A stretch of 46,236 nucleotides of DNA, from the IMG/VR virus record IMGVR_UViG_3300007351_000020, positions 1 through 46,236 of that record; one strand, 5' to 3'. This DNA is from a virus. Numbering within the stretch: the stretch's first letter is position 1; the number at the start of each line of letters is the position of its first letter. The notes below the pieces were generated by a model. That model did no database searches, was not told the origin of the DNA, and saw nothing but the letters and a program-made list of their open reading frames with translations. The translations under genes and the position numbers were made by a program. Below, in pieces: positions 1 through 6,591 of the stretch.

Positions 1-99
1 TTTCACAGTTAGAAAGAATGGCAACACCAACGCGTACGCAACCTCATCAGTTCGCACACAGGTTGCAAATGTTTATGTTGAAGGCTGCGTAACAATCCC
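1..99. repeat. Terminal direct repeat, left copy
   Basis: Bases 1-99 are identical to 46138-46236. A perfect repeat of exactly this short length at both contig ends is the usual assembler overlap of a circular or terminally redundant genome. The tail-fibre reading frame passes through it without interruption, which supports joining the ends. It need not be a physical terminal repeat of the virion DNA. Confidence 0.95.
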
Positions 100-184
100 A
101 TGCGACACAAATAGGGTGATAGAGTACTCTTCTTATGCGGGAATGGATTATATTGCGCTTGCCGTTTTGGGGTGGTTTTTATAA
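1..184 (+). CDS. Tail fibre protein, C-terminal end (continues from 43928-46236)
   Basis: When the two contig ends are joined, the open frame from 43928 continues here in phase (codons start at base 2) and ends with TAA at 182-184. The completed product is about 797 residues. This part gives the last 60 or so residues, ending in the hydrophobic run IALAVLGWFL. That ending is compact and aromatic, as expected for the folded tip of a fibre or tip-attached protein. The stop lies 37 bp inside the convergent minus-strand gene at 148-999. Confidence 0.85.
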   Translation, partial: FTVRKNGNTNAYATSSVRTQVANVYVEGCVTIPCDTNRVIEYSSYAGMDYIALAVLGWFL

Positions 185-999
185 GGGCGAATCAGAGATC
201 GCAGCTGTAGGATGCCAGCTTCATTGAGATGCACAAAGTCTTTAAAATGTTCAGGTGGAATGCTCCCGGAAAGATCGACAACGGGTAAGCCGCTATGTAA
301 AAAGGAGGCTTTGAATTCTCTCGAGCAAGCAACCACCTTATTGACTTTTGCAGAAAACTCGCTGGTTTCAGAAACGGCATGGATTGGGAAAGTTGGATAC
401 AGCACATACAGGATGTTGGGATGTTTCTCGTAGAGACGCCTAAAAGGTTCAATGGTTGGCTCCTGAACGAGAGAGGCATACAGGTCAACATGGCGTGCAA
501 TTCGATATTCCATATGAACGGGCATAAAATCGGCGGCTTGACGGATGACCTTCTTGTGGCCGTTGTGAATTGTTCCCGTGTAGGGTCTAAAAAGTGCCGG
601 TCCTTTCAATCCGAGAACTTCATGTGCTCGAATTTTGGAGAGAAATAAGCGGCGGAAAATGGGATTAGTGATTGATTCTCTTGCATCATCCAAAAGAAAA
701 GCAAGGTCATTGATGCTGACCGGATATATGACAAGATCATCCGGTTTGCATGATGCGGCAACACGCAGAATTTCCTTTGTACGGGCGCTGTGGATGCCTA
801 GATTCTTAATGTCACCAAACTCGCCCAAAAAGGCCACATATGACGGGCCAACAAGAACAGGGCACGGCGGGTGCTCGGCATCGTATTTACGCATTCTTAA
901 GTCGAGATCGTACAACCAATGGTCTTTGGCGGGGAATGCGAGAACCGGCAAGGCAGAGGCAATTAGGAACAGCAGGAACCATGCTGCGAGTTTTTTCAT
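148..999 (-). CDS. Secreted SGNH-hydrolase-like protein (possible moron)
   Basis: This is a 283-residue protein and the only convincing minus-strand gene. I chose the ATG at 999 because a GGAGGGG ribosome site lies just before it and the protein then opens with a clear signal peptide (KK, then AAWFLLFLIASALPVLA). An upstream start at 1083 would add residues translated from repeat DNA. The C-terminal DFVHLNEAG resembles the D-x-x-H block of SGNH/GDSL esterases and acyltransferases. However, the block I serine appears only as GPS near residue 52, so activity is doubtful. It points against every neighbour and its end overlaps the tail-fibre stop. Such isolated opposite-strand genes are typical morons. 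It may act on the host envelope or surface glycans. The family assignment is moderate; the secretion signal is strong. Confidence 0.65.
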   Translation of the reverse strand: MKKLAAWFLLFLIASALPVLAFPAKDHWLYDLDLRMRKYDAEHPPCPVLVGPSYVAFLGEFGDIKNLGIHSARTKEILRVAASCKPDDLVIYPVSINDLAFLLDDARESITNPIFRRLFLSKIRAHEVLGLKGPALFRPYTGTIHNGHKKVIRQAADFMPVHMEYRIARHVDLYASLVQEPTIEPFRRLYEKHPNILYVLYPTFPIHAVSETSEFSAKVNKVVACSREFKASFLHSGLPVVDLSGSIPPEHFKDFVHLNEAGILQLRSLIRPYKNHPKTASAI

Positions 1000-1084
1000 A
1001 ATCCCCTCCGATCTGCGTGAATCTGCGGAATCTGCGGATCGAATATCCGTCAAAATTGTATCGCGGAAAGCGGGATTTGTCAAA

Positions 1085-1270
1085 TCTCGGAGGGTCCAAG
1101 GTCCAAAGCTTGTCCCGGACTCTGATCCGGGATCAAAGGTCCCCGATCCGGGATCGCGAAAGGAGAGCGGTTATGAAATCGAATTCGTGGTTAAATGATT
1201 TTGCTCCTCCGGCGGCGGATCGCCGCAAAGATTCCCCCTTAAACAAAGGGGGACTAAGGGGGATTTTGCT
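1085..1270 (+). repeat. Cluster of host-type short repeats
   Basis: GTCCAAGGTCCAAAG (1094-1108), two copies of GATCCGGGATC (1124-1134, 1145-1155), GAATTCGTGGTTAAAT (1181-1196) and a CCCCCTTAAACAAAGGGGGA-type element (1231-1266) lie within 190 bp. Just upstream, at 1013-1040, is a tandem ATCTGCG/AATCTGCGGA repeat. Such words are dispersed by the hundred in many environmental bacterial chromosomes and are unusual in phages. A related cluster lies at 43864-44030, on the other side of the fibre and SGNH genes. Confidence 0.7.
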
Positions 1271-1553
1271 TTTAGCCCTTGCGGCGGCGGTGTTCCTGGC
1301 GCTGCTTATATTGCTGGATGCGCCTGTGCCGGCAAAGGACCTCGGGCCGATGTCGACCATTAAATGCGACGTGTGCGGCCTCGATCTCGTCGTTTACGAT
1401 AACCAGGTGCCGGAGACGTGGGCGGTCTTTAGCGTGTGCACGCCCGACACCTGGGGCAACGATTGCACAGATTATTTTCACGTCTGCCCCGCCGACAGGG
1501 TAAAACCTGCGGTGCACGCTCAGATTGTGGCGATGATATTGGAGCCGAAATAA
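1173..1553 (+). CDS. Small membrane-anchored Cys-rich protein
   Basis: This is a 126-residue protein. ATG 1173 follows AGGAGAGCGG at a good distance. A 20-residue hydrophobic segment (around residues 34-55, ILLLALAAAVFLALLILL) is followed by a soluble part with CDVC near residue 64 and three more cysteines up to FHVCPADR, which could bind zinc or form disulfides. The first 30 codons are partly made of repeat DNA: the PLNKGGLRGI stretch is translated from the C5/G5 repeat. An alternative start at 1350 would give a plain soluble 67-residue protein. I do not recognise the family. Confidence 0.55.
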   Translation: MKSNSWLNDFAPPAADRRKDSPLNKGGLRGILLLALAAAVFLALLILLDAPVPAKDLGPMSTIKCDVCGLDLVVYDNQVPETWAVFSVCTPDTWGNDCTDYFHVCPADRVKPAVHAQIVAMILEPK

Positions 1554-1578
1554 CTCTCTCTAAAACGCGGGACTCGGA

Positions 1579-1866
1579 ATGAACCAAAATCCATTAGACG
1601 GCGTCTGCAACCCTTTAGGCAACGGCTGTAAGGCGCTCTCAATCATGATCGGGGAAATTCGCAACGAGAAGGCGTCAAAGGACTACGTTGACAAACAGTT
1701 CGAAAAACAGGACTCAGGGAGAAGGGAGTTAGAAAAGAAAATGGAGGAAGCGATCAAAGCGTTTCGGGGCATGCTGTGGTGGGTTGTCGGCCTTGTGTTT
1801 GCGGAAATGCTGACGATTATGGGTGTTCTTGCATTCGCGCTATTCAAGGTCAAGGCGGGGCTATGA
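1579..1866 (+). CDS. Coiled-coil membrane protein of the lysis cassette
   Basis: This 95-residue protein has a charged, helical middle (about residues 30-60, rich in K and E) followed by one transmembrane segment (about 68-90, WWVVGLVFAEMLTIMGVLAF). The layout resembles XhlA-type lysis accessory proteins. It stands directly before the endolysin and overlaps it in an ATGA, so translation is probably coupled. A role as holin or holin partner is inferred from position and shape, not from a motif. Confidence 0.6.
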   Translation: MNQNPLDGVCNPLGNGCKALSIMIGEIRNEKASKDYVDKQFEKQDSGRRELEKKMEEAIKAFRGMLWWVVGLVFAEMLTIMGVLAFALFKVKAGL

Positions 1867-2183
1867 ACCGCGTCGACTTCACAAGGGCGATATCAACCCT
1901 ACTGTTTGAGATGGAGGCCGAGGGCGAAAGGCCGATACTCGATTATGTTAAGCGGCCCGCAGAGGAACAGCGGCGGCTATATGATGCCGGCCTGTCCAAG
2001 TGCGACGGTAAAGTGAAGGTTTCGAAACATCAACCGGGGAAAGCGGCAGATATCTACTTTGCCACAGAGGACGGCAAGCGCCTTGAAGATCCGCAAAAGG
2101 GCTGGGAATACTGGCATGAGCGGTGGGAGCGGCTGGGCGGCCGGCCGATGATCGAATGGGACAAAGGCCATTTCGAAGTTTAA
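1863..2183 (+). CDS. Endolysin, M15-type peptidase
   Basis: This is a 106-residue peptidoglycan peptidase of the M15 (VanY/phage L-alanyl-D-glutamate peptidase) group. The zinc site is visible: SKHQPGKAADI supplies H and D (the SxHxxGxAxD motif, about residues 56-66), and EWDKGHFEV at the C-terminus supplies the last histidine. The length is close to the minimal single-domain M15 endolysin, with no cell-wall binding domain. It has no signal peptide, so it needs a holin for export. It starts within the stop of the preceding gene (ATGA) and is followed by two membrane proteins. Confidence 0.85.
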   Translation: MNRVDFTRAISTLLFEMEAEGERPILDYVKRPAEEQRRLYDAGLSKCDGKVKVSKHQPGKAADIYFATEDGKRLEDPQKGWEYWHERWERLGGRPMIEWDKGHFEV

Positions 2184-2198
2184 CCGAAAGGGGATGCT

Positions 2199-2573
2199 AT
2201 GGAAAATCTAGACTGGATCGAAAGCGCATGGGAAGTATGGATACCGTGGGTGCTGCTCGTTTTGGGCGTCGTATTCCGCATTTTCGGGAATCCAAAGCTC
2301 GTACGGCTTGTGCGGACACTGAGATTCACCGTGATCGAGCACAAAAGCCTCGTGCATCAACTGACGGAGGCAATTGAGGACTATTCTAAAACCGACACGG
2401 CAATCAAAAGGACCGTTGCGGCCAGGATCCCCGATCATACACCGGAAGGGCGTTTGCTCAATGACACGCTCGAAAAGACCGGCAAGCGTAAGCCGCGGCA
2501 GAATTTCGGCCCTCGTAAGCGCCCTGCTGCTGGCCGGGCTTCTAAGCGCCGAATTGACCGCGGCGGACCTTGA
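2199..2573 (+). CDS. Small membrane protein of lysis cassette (holin or i-spanin candidate)
   Basis: This 124-residue protein starts after AAAGGGG. It has one N-terminal transmembrane segment (about residues 12-30, VWIPWVLLVLGVVFRIFG), then a helical region and a very basic tail (RKRPAAGRASKRRIDR). The last third overlaps the next gene in another frame, as in i-spanin/o-spanin pairs of Gram-negative phages. The basic tail may simply be the by-product of that overlap. Its job is inferred from context. Confidence 0.6.
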   Translation: MENLDWIESAWEVWIPWVLLVLGVVFRIFGNPKLVRLVRTLRFTVIEHKSLVHQLTEAIEDYSKTDTAIKRTVAARIPDHTPEGRLLNDTLEKTGKRKPRQNFGPRKRPAAGRASKRRIDRGGP

Positions 2574-2745
2574 CGCGCTCGAGGCCGAACGGGTGAATAT
2601 CCGGCATATGACACGCGGCGAGATCGTTCACGTTGTGGAGCTCGGGGGCTGGCGCCATTGGGGGATTGGGTTTTCGCTGCTCAACCCGCACGGCAAAACG
2701 CATGGGCAACCAATGATCGAGGAAAACATGAGAGGAGGTATTTGA
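2461..2745 (+). CDS. Exported small protein overlapping the previous gene
   Basis: This is 94 residues from ATG 2461, which follows GGAAGGGCG. The frame is open further upstream, but only this start has a ribosome site. The basic N-terminus is followed by a hydrophobic stretch (about residues 16-32, LVSALLLAGLLSAELTA), so it is a signal or membrane anchor. There is no lipobox cysteine, so it is not a normal o-spanin lipoprotein despite the spanin-like overlap of 113 bp with the gene before it. The mature part contains two histidine-rich patches. The function is unknown. Confidence 0.5.
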   Translation: MTRSKRPASVSRGRISALVSALLLAGLLSAELTAADLDALEAERVNIRHMTRGEIVHVVELGGWRHWGIGFSLLNPHGKTHGQPMIEENMRGGI

Positions 2746-2746
2746 T

Positions 2747-3100
2747 ATGTGGGACTGGTTAAAAGGGCTTGTTGGCGGCGTGATTGATTTCTTCACGCCC
2801 TGGTTTCAGGAATTCGTCACCACGATTTTCACCAAAGGCGAGCAGGTGCTCTACGAAAAGATCATGCCTGGGGTGCTCGGGATTCTGGCGGACATCAACA
2901 ACGATCCGAATATTATTCTGGATGACGATCGACGCCATGCCGCATTTACGCGAATCGAGAGCCTATTGACAACCGATTACAAGGTGGCTGCAATCCGGCT
3001 CGGGGTGACGGTCACAACGAGCTTTATCAACCGCCTGATCGAGAACGCGCTGGAACACGCCAAAAAGACGGGCCAGCTTCCGCCGAATGCAGGCGAATAA
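2747..3100 (+). CDS. Small protein closing the lysis cassette
   Basis: This is a 117-residue protein. AGAGGAGGT inside the previous gene serves as its ribosome site. The N-terminus is amphipathic and aromatic (MWDWLKGLVGGVIDFF), and a second mildly hydrophobic helix lies near residues 85-100. There is no clear transmembrane span. Being last in the cassette and directly before a hairpin, it probably belongs to the lysis or tail-end transcript. I do not recognise the family. Confidence 0.6.
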   Translation: MWDWLKGLVGGVIDFFTPWFQEFVTTIFTKGEQVLYEKIMPGVLGILADINNDPNIILDDDRRHAAFTRIESLLTTDYKVAAIRLGVTVTTSFINRLIENALEHAKKTGQLPPNAGE

Positions 3101-3109
3101 GCGCCCATA

Positions 3110-3148
3110 GAGCCCCCGGGTTTTCCGTCTCCTTTCGCTCGGGGGCTC
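3110..3148 (+). terminator. Hairpin terminator after lysis cassette
   Basis: A 9-bp G+C-rich stem, GAGCCCCCG (3110-3118) with CGGGGGCTC (3140-3148), encloses a 21-nt pyrimidine-rich loop. No strong T-run follows, so it may be a weak or Rho-assisted terminator. It separates the late transcript from the consensus promoter at 3215. Confidence 0.55.
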
Positions 3149-3214
3149 CCCTATTTGTAAATACTGTTTAGTAAAAATAATTCCCACTTTTTTCATTTTT
3201 CTTGCTTTTTCCTA

Positions 3215-3243
3215 TTGACAGATATACTAGCTCGTGATATAAT
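3215..3243 (+). promoter_or_regulatory. Perfect sigma70 promoter, P1
   Basis: TTGACA at 3215-3220 and TATAAT at 3238-3243 are separated by exactly 17 bp, both hexamers at full consensus. An A/T-rich stretch lies upstream. Transcription should start near 3250 and reads into the IbrAB-type operon. A closely related promoter lies at 6395-6423. Confidence 0.9.
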
Positions 3244-3294
3244 ATACTCATGAGAACAGAGAACATAAAACTAGGTGAAATGGAGGAAAAGGAA

Positions 3295-3744
3295 ATGGAA
3301 AGCAAGGATGCGATCAAGGGTTTAAGCCTGAATGAGATTTTAGCAACCACTAAAGAATTGAGCAATTATTTCCATCAAGCCCATATGAAGGTTGCAGCCC
3401 CGGCCAGCGGGTGGGCAAAGAATATGGAGCAATATTCCTTGCACATGAAGTTTCAGGTTGGCGGCTGGTTCGCAAAGTCCGCAGAGGAACAGGGCGAATA
3501 TTCCAAAGGTTTGTGGAGTACTATAAACCAAGGTTTTGGCATAATCGAAGTTAATATATGGGCAAAATGGGGCGGCAATTATTACGATGAAACCCCGATC
3601 GAGGGAACCATTGCTGAAATTCTTATCGTTGACCGCAGAACGCAATGGGATGACGGCAGCTACACGCCCCGAAGCTTTGAGGAAGCAAAAGCGCAAATTC
3701 AGCAACTTCTCGATAATCCAAAATCGGCGCCTCTTCTCTCATGA
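3295..3744 (+). CDS. Unknown protein, first gene of IbrAB-type operon
   Basis: This is 149 residues from ATG 3295, which is preceded by GGAGGAAAAGG. An ATG at 3250 would sit on the predicted transcription start and lacks a ribosome site. The protein is soluble and Trp-rich (AKNMEQYSLHMKF, GLWSTINQGFGI), with a probable beta-rich core and a helical C-terminus (SFEEAKAQIQQLLDN). I do not recognise it. It overlaps the next gene in an ATGA, so the two are translationally coupled and probably cooperate. Confidence 0.7.
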   Translation: MESKDAIKGLSLNEILATTKELSNYFHQAHMKVAAPASGWAKNMEQYSLHMKFQVGGWFAKSAEEQGEYSKGLWSTINQGFGIIEVNIWAKWGGNYYDETPIEGTIAEILIVDRRTQWDDGSYTPRSFEEAKAQIQQLLDNPKSAPLLS

Positions 3745-4145
3745 AATATCACCTTAAATTTGAGGCCATTGGGGACAACATCTCTCAAATGATGCGCCTT
3801 TACCGATGGATAACAGACCAGGCTCTTGGTAAAGGCGCTGGCGATGTGGTGGTTGGGCATATTAGCAGCGGATGGGTTGCTGAGATTACAGGCAAGGACA
3901 AAAAATATAAATTTCGCCGTCACTTTTTGCGGGGGTTCAAGGATTATTCCAAAACAAATTCCGCGGGAAGTCGGGGCGTTTTTATTTCATTTTTTCTAGA
4001 TGAAGACAAACTCTATGAGGCTTGTTACCGGGTTACATGGGGAAGCGCGAGACGATATTTCTGCATCATCAAGAATGGGTGTATCATTGAGTTATCTGAA
4101 AAAGAGGCAAGGGAATGGCTAAAACAAAAAGGCCTTTGGGAATAA
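3741..4145 (+). CDS. Unknown protein, second gene of IbrAB-type operon
   Basis: This 134-residue soluble basic protein has mixed alpha/beta character and ends in a helical segment (SEKEAREWLKQKG). No known motif was seen. Its start is fused to the stop of the previous gene (ATGA). Its last 31 bp overlap the PAPS-reductase-like gene. This tight packing places it in the same functional unit. Confidence 0.7.
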   Translation: MKYHLKFEAIGDNISQMMRLYRWITDQALGKGAGDVVVGHISSGWVAEITGKDKKYKFRRHFLRGFKDYSKTNSAGSRGVFISFFLDEDKLYEACYRVTWGSARRYFCIIKNGCIIELSEKEAREWLKQKGLWE

Positions 4146-5317
4146 ATGTGCTTGAGGCCGCGCAACAGCGCGTCGCCTGGGCATTCGACACCTTCCAAAA
4201 ACTCTATGTCTCTTTCAGCGGCGGAAAAGATTCGACCGTTATGCTCCACCTAGTTGCCGATGAGGCGCGCCGGCGCAGCCGCAAATTCGGGCTGCTCTTC
4301 ATCGATCTTGAAGGACAATATCAATACACGATCAAGCACGTACGCGCCATGTACGACACGTACGCCGACATTATCGAGCCGTACTGGGTTTCCCTTCCCA
4401 TCCACCTGCGCAACGGCGTCAGCCAGTTCCAGCCGCATTGGGTCTGCTGGGACCCGGACAAGCGCACCGACTGGATACGCGAGCCGGACCCGCTCTCAAT
4501 CACAGACCATGGCCATTTCCCGTTCTTTCATTATGCGATGGAGTTCGAGGAATTTACGCCCAAATTCGGGCGATGGTACGCCGGCGGGAAAACATGCGGA
4601 TGCTTCGTCGGGATTCGGGCGGATGAATCACTCAATCGATACCGCACAATCAAGCGCCGAAAAAGCATGATGGAAAATAAGCCGTTTACCACATGGTTCG
4701 GCGAGGGCCTCTTTAACGTCTATCCGATCTATGACTGGAGAACGCGCGATATCTGGATCTATCACGCGCGCACCGGCAAACTGTACAACCATCTCTACGA
4801 TATTATGCACAAGGCCGGCCTCAGTATCCACCAAATGCGGATCTGCCAGCCGTACGGCGACGATCAGCGCAAAGGGCTTTGGCTGTTTCACCTGATCGAG
4901 CCGGATACGTGGGCGCGAGTTGTTGCGCGCGTCAACGGCGCCAACCAAGGCGCACTCTACGCGCAGGACAGCGGGAACATCCTGGGTAATATCAAAATTT
5001 CGAAGCCCGAAGGGCACACATGGGAATCATTTGCAAGATTGCTACTTGAAAGCATGCCAGCAAAGACGCGCGAACATTATGAGGATAAAGTCGCTGTCTT
5101 CCTTCATTGGTATTCCGAGCGCGGATATTTTCACGGAATCATCCCGGATGAAGGACCCCTCACAAAAGATGCGCCGAGTTGGAAACGCATCTGCAAGGCG
5201 CTTCTGCGGAATGATTATTGGTGTAAAGGTCTTTCATTTTCTCAGCACAAATCCGAAGCTTACGAAAAATACCGTAAAATCATGAAACGGAGGCGAAGCG
5301 AATGGGGATTGATCTGA
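4115..5317 (+). CDS. ibrA: PAPS-reductase-family protein, IbrA-like (DUF3440)
   Basis: This 400-residue protein has the PP-loop signature SGGKDST at about residues 35-41, which binds the pyrophosphate of adenylated substrates in PAPS reductases and related N-type ATP pyrophosphatases. GIRADES (about 167-173), YPIYDWRTRDIW (about 204-215) and QMRICQPYGDDQ further match the DUF3440/IbrA branch. Its length is typical of that branch. The following gene is IbrB/ParB-like and overlaps it by 16 bp, the same order as the ibrA-ibrB pair first described in Escherichia coli as activators of immunoglobulin-binding protein genes. The actual substrate is unknown. A role in nucleic-acid or cofactor chemistry is possible. 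Confidence 0.85.
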   Translation: MAKTKRPLGINVLEAAQQRVAWAFDTFQKLYVSFSGGKDSTVMLHLVADEARRRSRKFGLLFIDLEGQYQYTIKHVRAMYDTYADIIEPYWVSLPIHLRNGVSQFQPHWVCWDPDKRTDWIREPDPLSITDHGHFPFFHYAMEFEEFTPKFGRWYAGGKTCGCFVGIRADESLNRYRTIKRRKSMMENKPFTTWFGEGLFNVYPIYDWRTRDIWIYHARTGKLYNHLYDIMHKAGLSIHQMRICQPYGDDQRKGLWLFHLIEPDTWARVVARVNGANQGALYAQDSGNILGNIKISKPEGHTWESFARLLLESMPAKTREHYEDKVAVFLHWYSERGYFHGIIPDEGPLTKDAPSWKRICKALLRNDYWCKGLSFSQHKSEAYEKYRKIMKRRRSEWGLI

Positions 5318-5943
5318 TTGGCAATACCATCATCGAGCGGGCGCGTGAGTTGTTCTCAGAGCTTGAAAATCTGGACGCAGATGTGAAAATTGAAGTCATC
5401 AACGAAATAAAGGGTGCGCTTCATGAGCATAGCCCCTTCGCCGGCGAGCCCGTCGATTGCGTTCTCTGGATTCCCGCCGACCAGGTCGAGGCCAACGACT
5501 ATAACCCGAATGCAGTGGCGCCGCCGGAAATGCGCCTGCTCGAGCACTCCATTAAAAAAGATGGTTACACTCAGCCGATCGTTGCCTGGCCGGTCGAGGG
5601 TGGCTATGAGGTCGTCGACGGTTTTCATCGCAACCGGATCGGAAAGGAATGTAAAGCGGTCCGCGAGCGGGTAAGAGGACATCTGCCGCTGACTATTATC
5701 AATCCCGATCGCGAGGATCGGGGCGATCGAATCGCCGCTACCATCCGGCATAACCGCGCGCGTGGGCGCCACCAGGTCGCCGCTATGAGCGATGTGGTCC
5801 AGGAGCTTGCCCGCCGAAACTGGAGCGATAAGCGCATCGCGAAAGAACTCGGAATGGATCCAGACGAGGTCCTCCGCCTCAAACAGATCACCGGCCTCGC
5901 TGAAATGTTCTCCGATCAGGAGTTCTCAGAAGCATGGGATTAA
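5302..5943 (+). CDS. ibrB: ParB/sulfiredoxin-like protein, IbrB-like
   Basis: This 213-residue protein has a ParB/Srx N-terminal fold at about residues 50-130: NDYNPN, then SIKKDGYTQPIVAWPV, then GGYEVVDGFHRNRIGKE, the typical G-x-x-x-P-I-V and DG-x-H-R blocks. A helix-turn-helix-like part follows (NWSDKRIAKELGMDPDEV, about 175-192). It overlaps the ibrA-like gene and is the usual partner of it. ParB-like proteins of this class use CTP or ATP in some families; which one applies here cannot be seen. No parS-like site or ParA neighbour is present, so plasmid-style partition is unlikely. Confidence 0.85.
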   Translation: MGIDLIGNTIIERARELFSELENLDADVKIEVINEIKGALHEHSPFAGEPVDCVLWIPADQVEANDYNPNAVAPPEMRLLEHSIKKDGYTQPIVAWPVEGGYEVVDGFHRNRIGKECKAVRERVRGHLPLTIINPDREDRGDRIAATIRHNRARGRHQVAAMSDVVQELARRNWSDKRIAKELGMDPDEVLRLKQITGLAEMFSDQEFSEAWD

Positions 5944-5960
5944 ATAGAGGAGGAAACCTT

Positions 5961-6128
5961 ATGACCGAAAACCTTACCAAACATCAGACCGTACCGCTCT
6001 CGCCTCGTCAATGGGAGGCGATCCGGCAGGCTGCCGCTGAGCGCAACCGGAAACCGACAGAGCTCATGCGGCTCATTATATTCGGGAAAGAGAAGCCGGT
6101 GAAGGAGGGGAAACATGGGAACGTATGA
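5961..6128 (+). CDS. Small putative ribbon-helix-helix protein
   Basis: This 55-residue protein starts at ATG 5961, directly after a strong GAGGAGGAAACC site. The pattern TVPLSPRQWEAIRQAAAERN followed by a second helix (PTELMRLIIFGK) looks like a CopG/Arc-type beta-helix-helix DNA-binding unit. It could autoregulate promoter P1, or be a small partner of the IbrAB-like pair. It overlaps the next gene by 14 bp. Confidence 0.6.
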   Translation: MTENLTKHQTVPLSPRQWEAIRQAAAERNRKPTELMRLIIFGKEKPVKEGKHGNV

Positions 6129-6294
6129 CACCATTGGCGGAACACCGCGCCATAACCCAATGTTTGACTGCGATCCGCCATGCGATATTTGTGGGAAAGA
6201 TCCTTATCTGTGCACGTGCCAGGAATGCCCTATCTGTGGCGAGCAAGGCAATCCTTGTTGCTATGTTGAGCACGGGCTTAAACGCGACAACTAA
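6115..6294 (+). CDS. Cys-rich zinc microprotein
   Basis: This 59-residue protein starts at ATG 6115 after GGAGGGGAAAC. It carries CDIC, CTCQEC and PICGEQGNPCC, at least nine cysteines in about 40 residues, so it probably binds two or more zinc ions. It is the last gene of the operon, and its stop codon forms the first bases of the terminator stem. No known family is recognised. Confidence 0.65.
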   Translation: MGTYDTIGGTPRHNPMFDCDPPCDICGKDPYLCTCQECPICGEQGNPCCYVEHGLKRDN

Positions 6295-6333
6295 AGCTAA
6301 AAGCCCCTGCCGGGCGGCAGGGGCTTTTAGCTT
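6294..6333 (+). terminator. Perfect 18-bp terminator of IbrAB-type operon
   Basis: AAGCTAAAAGCCCCTGCC (6294-6311) pairs perfectly with GGCAGGGGCTTTTAGCTT (6316-6333) across a four-base loop. The TTTT in the right arm acts as the T-run, and the mirror A-run makes it work on both strands. It closes the operon and insulates it from promoter P2. Confidence 0.9.
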
Positions 6334-6394
6334 CTCGATATCGGGGCCGCATAACCGGACTCAAAAATATTTTTGTATGCACGTTATTTTCCTC

Positions 6395-6423
6395 TTGACA
6401 GAATTACATATCTATGCTATGAT
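6395..6423 (+). promoter_or_regulatory. Sigma70 promoter P2
   Basis: TTGACA at 6395-6400 and TATGAT at 6418-6423 are separated by 17 bp. Like P1 it is preceded by TTTTCCT and followed at the expected start point by ATGAG-AACA. The start should be near 6430, leaving the short peptide at 6431 almost leaderless. Confidence 0.85.
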
Positions 6424-6430
6424 CTTGCAC

Positions 6431-6514
6431 ATGAGGAACATTCTACGCGCCAATCGCACAGTATCAATCCAATTAAATAACCACTATATTATTCTACCCG
6501 AGCGGTCTCTATAG
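6431..6514 (+). CDS. Possible 27-residue leader peptide
   Basis: The frame ATGAGGAAC to TAG at 6512-6514 encodes a basic peptide starting MRNILRANR. The ATG coincides with the predicted transcription start of P2, so it would be leaderless. The first codons contain GAACATTCTACGCGCCAA, the sequence matched by the predicted antisense RNA. It may be a regulatory leader and not a functional protein. Confidence 0.3.
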   Translation: MRNILRANRTVSIQLNNHYIILPERSL

Positions 6515-6536
6515 CATCCACGCTGATTCTAAGGGC

Positions 6537-6553
6537 CGCTCAAATTTTGAGCG
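6537..6553. promoter_or_regulatory. 17-bp palindrome, possible operator
   Basis: CGCTCAAATTTTGAGCG is a perfect inverted repeat of two 8-bp arms around one central T, between the two short reading frames downstream of P2. In RNA it could also form a small hairpin. Its form (8-1-8) is the same as the palindrome at 26940-26956, though the sequence differs. Confidence 0.5.
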
Positions 6554-6591
6554 TAAACGTCGTACTGGCACACTATCGGGGAGTTTACGCA

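Noticed and set aside
1-99. Biological direct terminal repeat of the virion DNA
   Set aside because: The exact short length and its position within the fibre gene fit an assembler overlap of a circular map. Real packaging ends cannot be read from it.
1017-1172. Upstream extension of the 1173 gene
   Set aside because: The added residues are translated from tandem repeats, and no ribosome site precedes 1017, while 1173 has a good one.
5302-5943. ParB partition protein of a phage-plasmid
   Set aside because: There is no ParA gene and no parS-like inverted repeat cluster nearby, and the coupling to the IbrA-like gene points to an IbrB role.
6125-6514. 129-codon plus-strand frame across the operon end
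   Set aside because: It runs through the perfect terminator and promoter P2, and competes with the zinc microprotein at 6115, which has a strong ribosome site and a Cys pattern.
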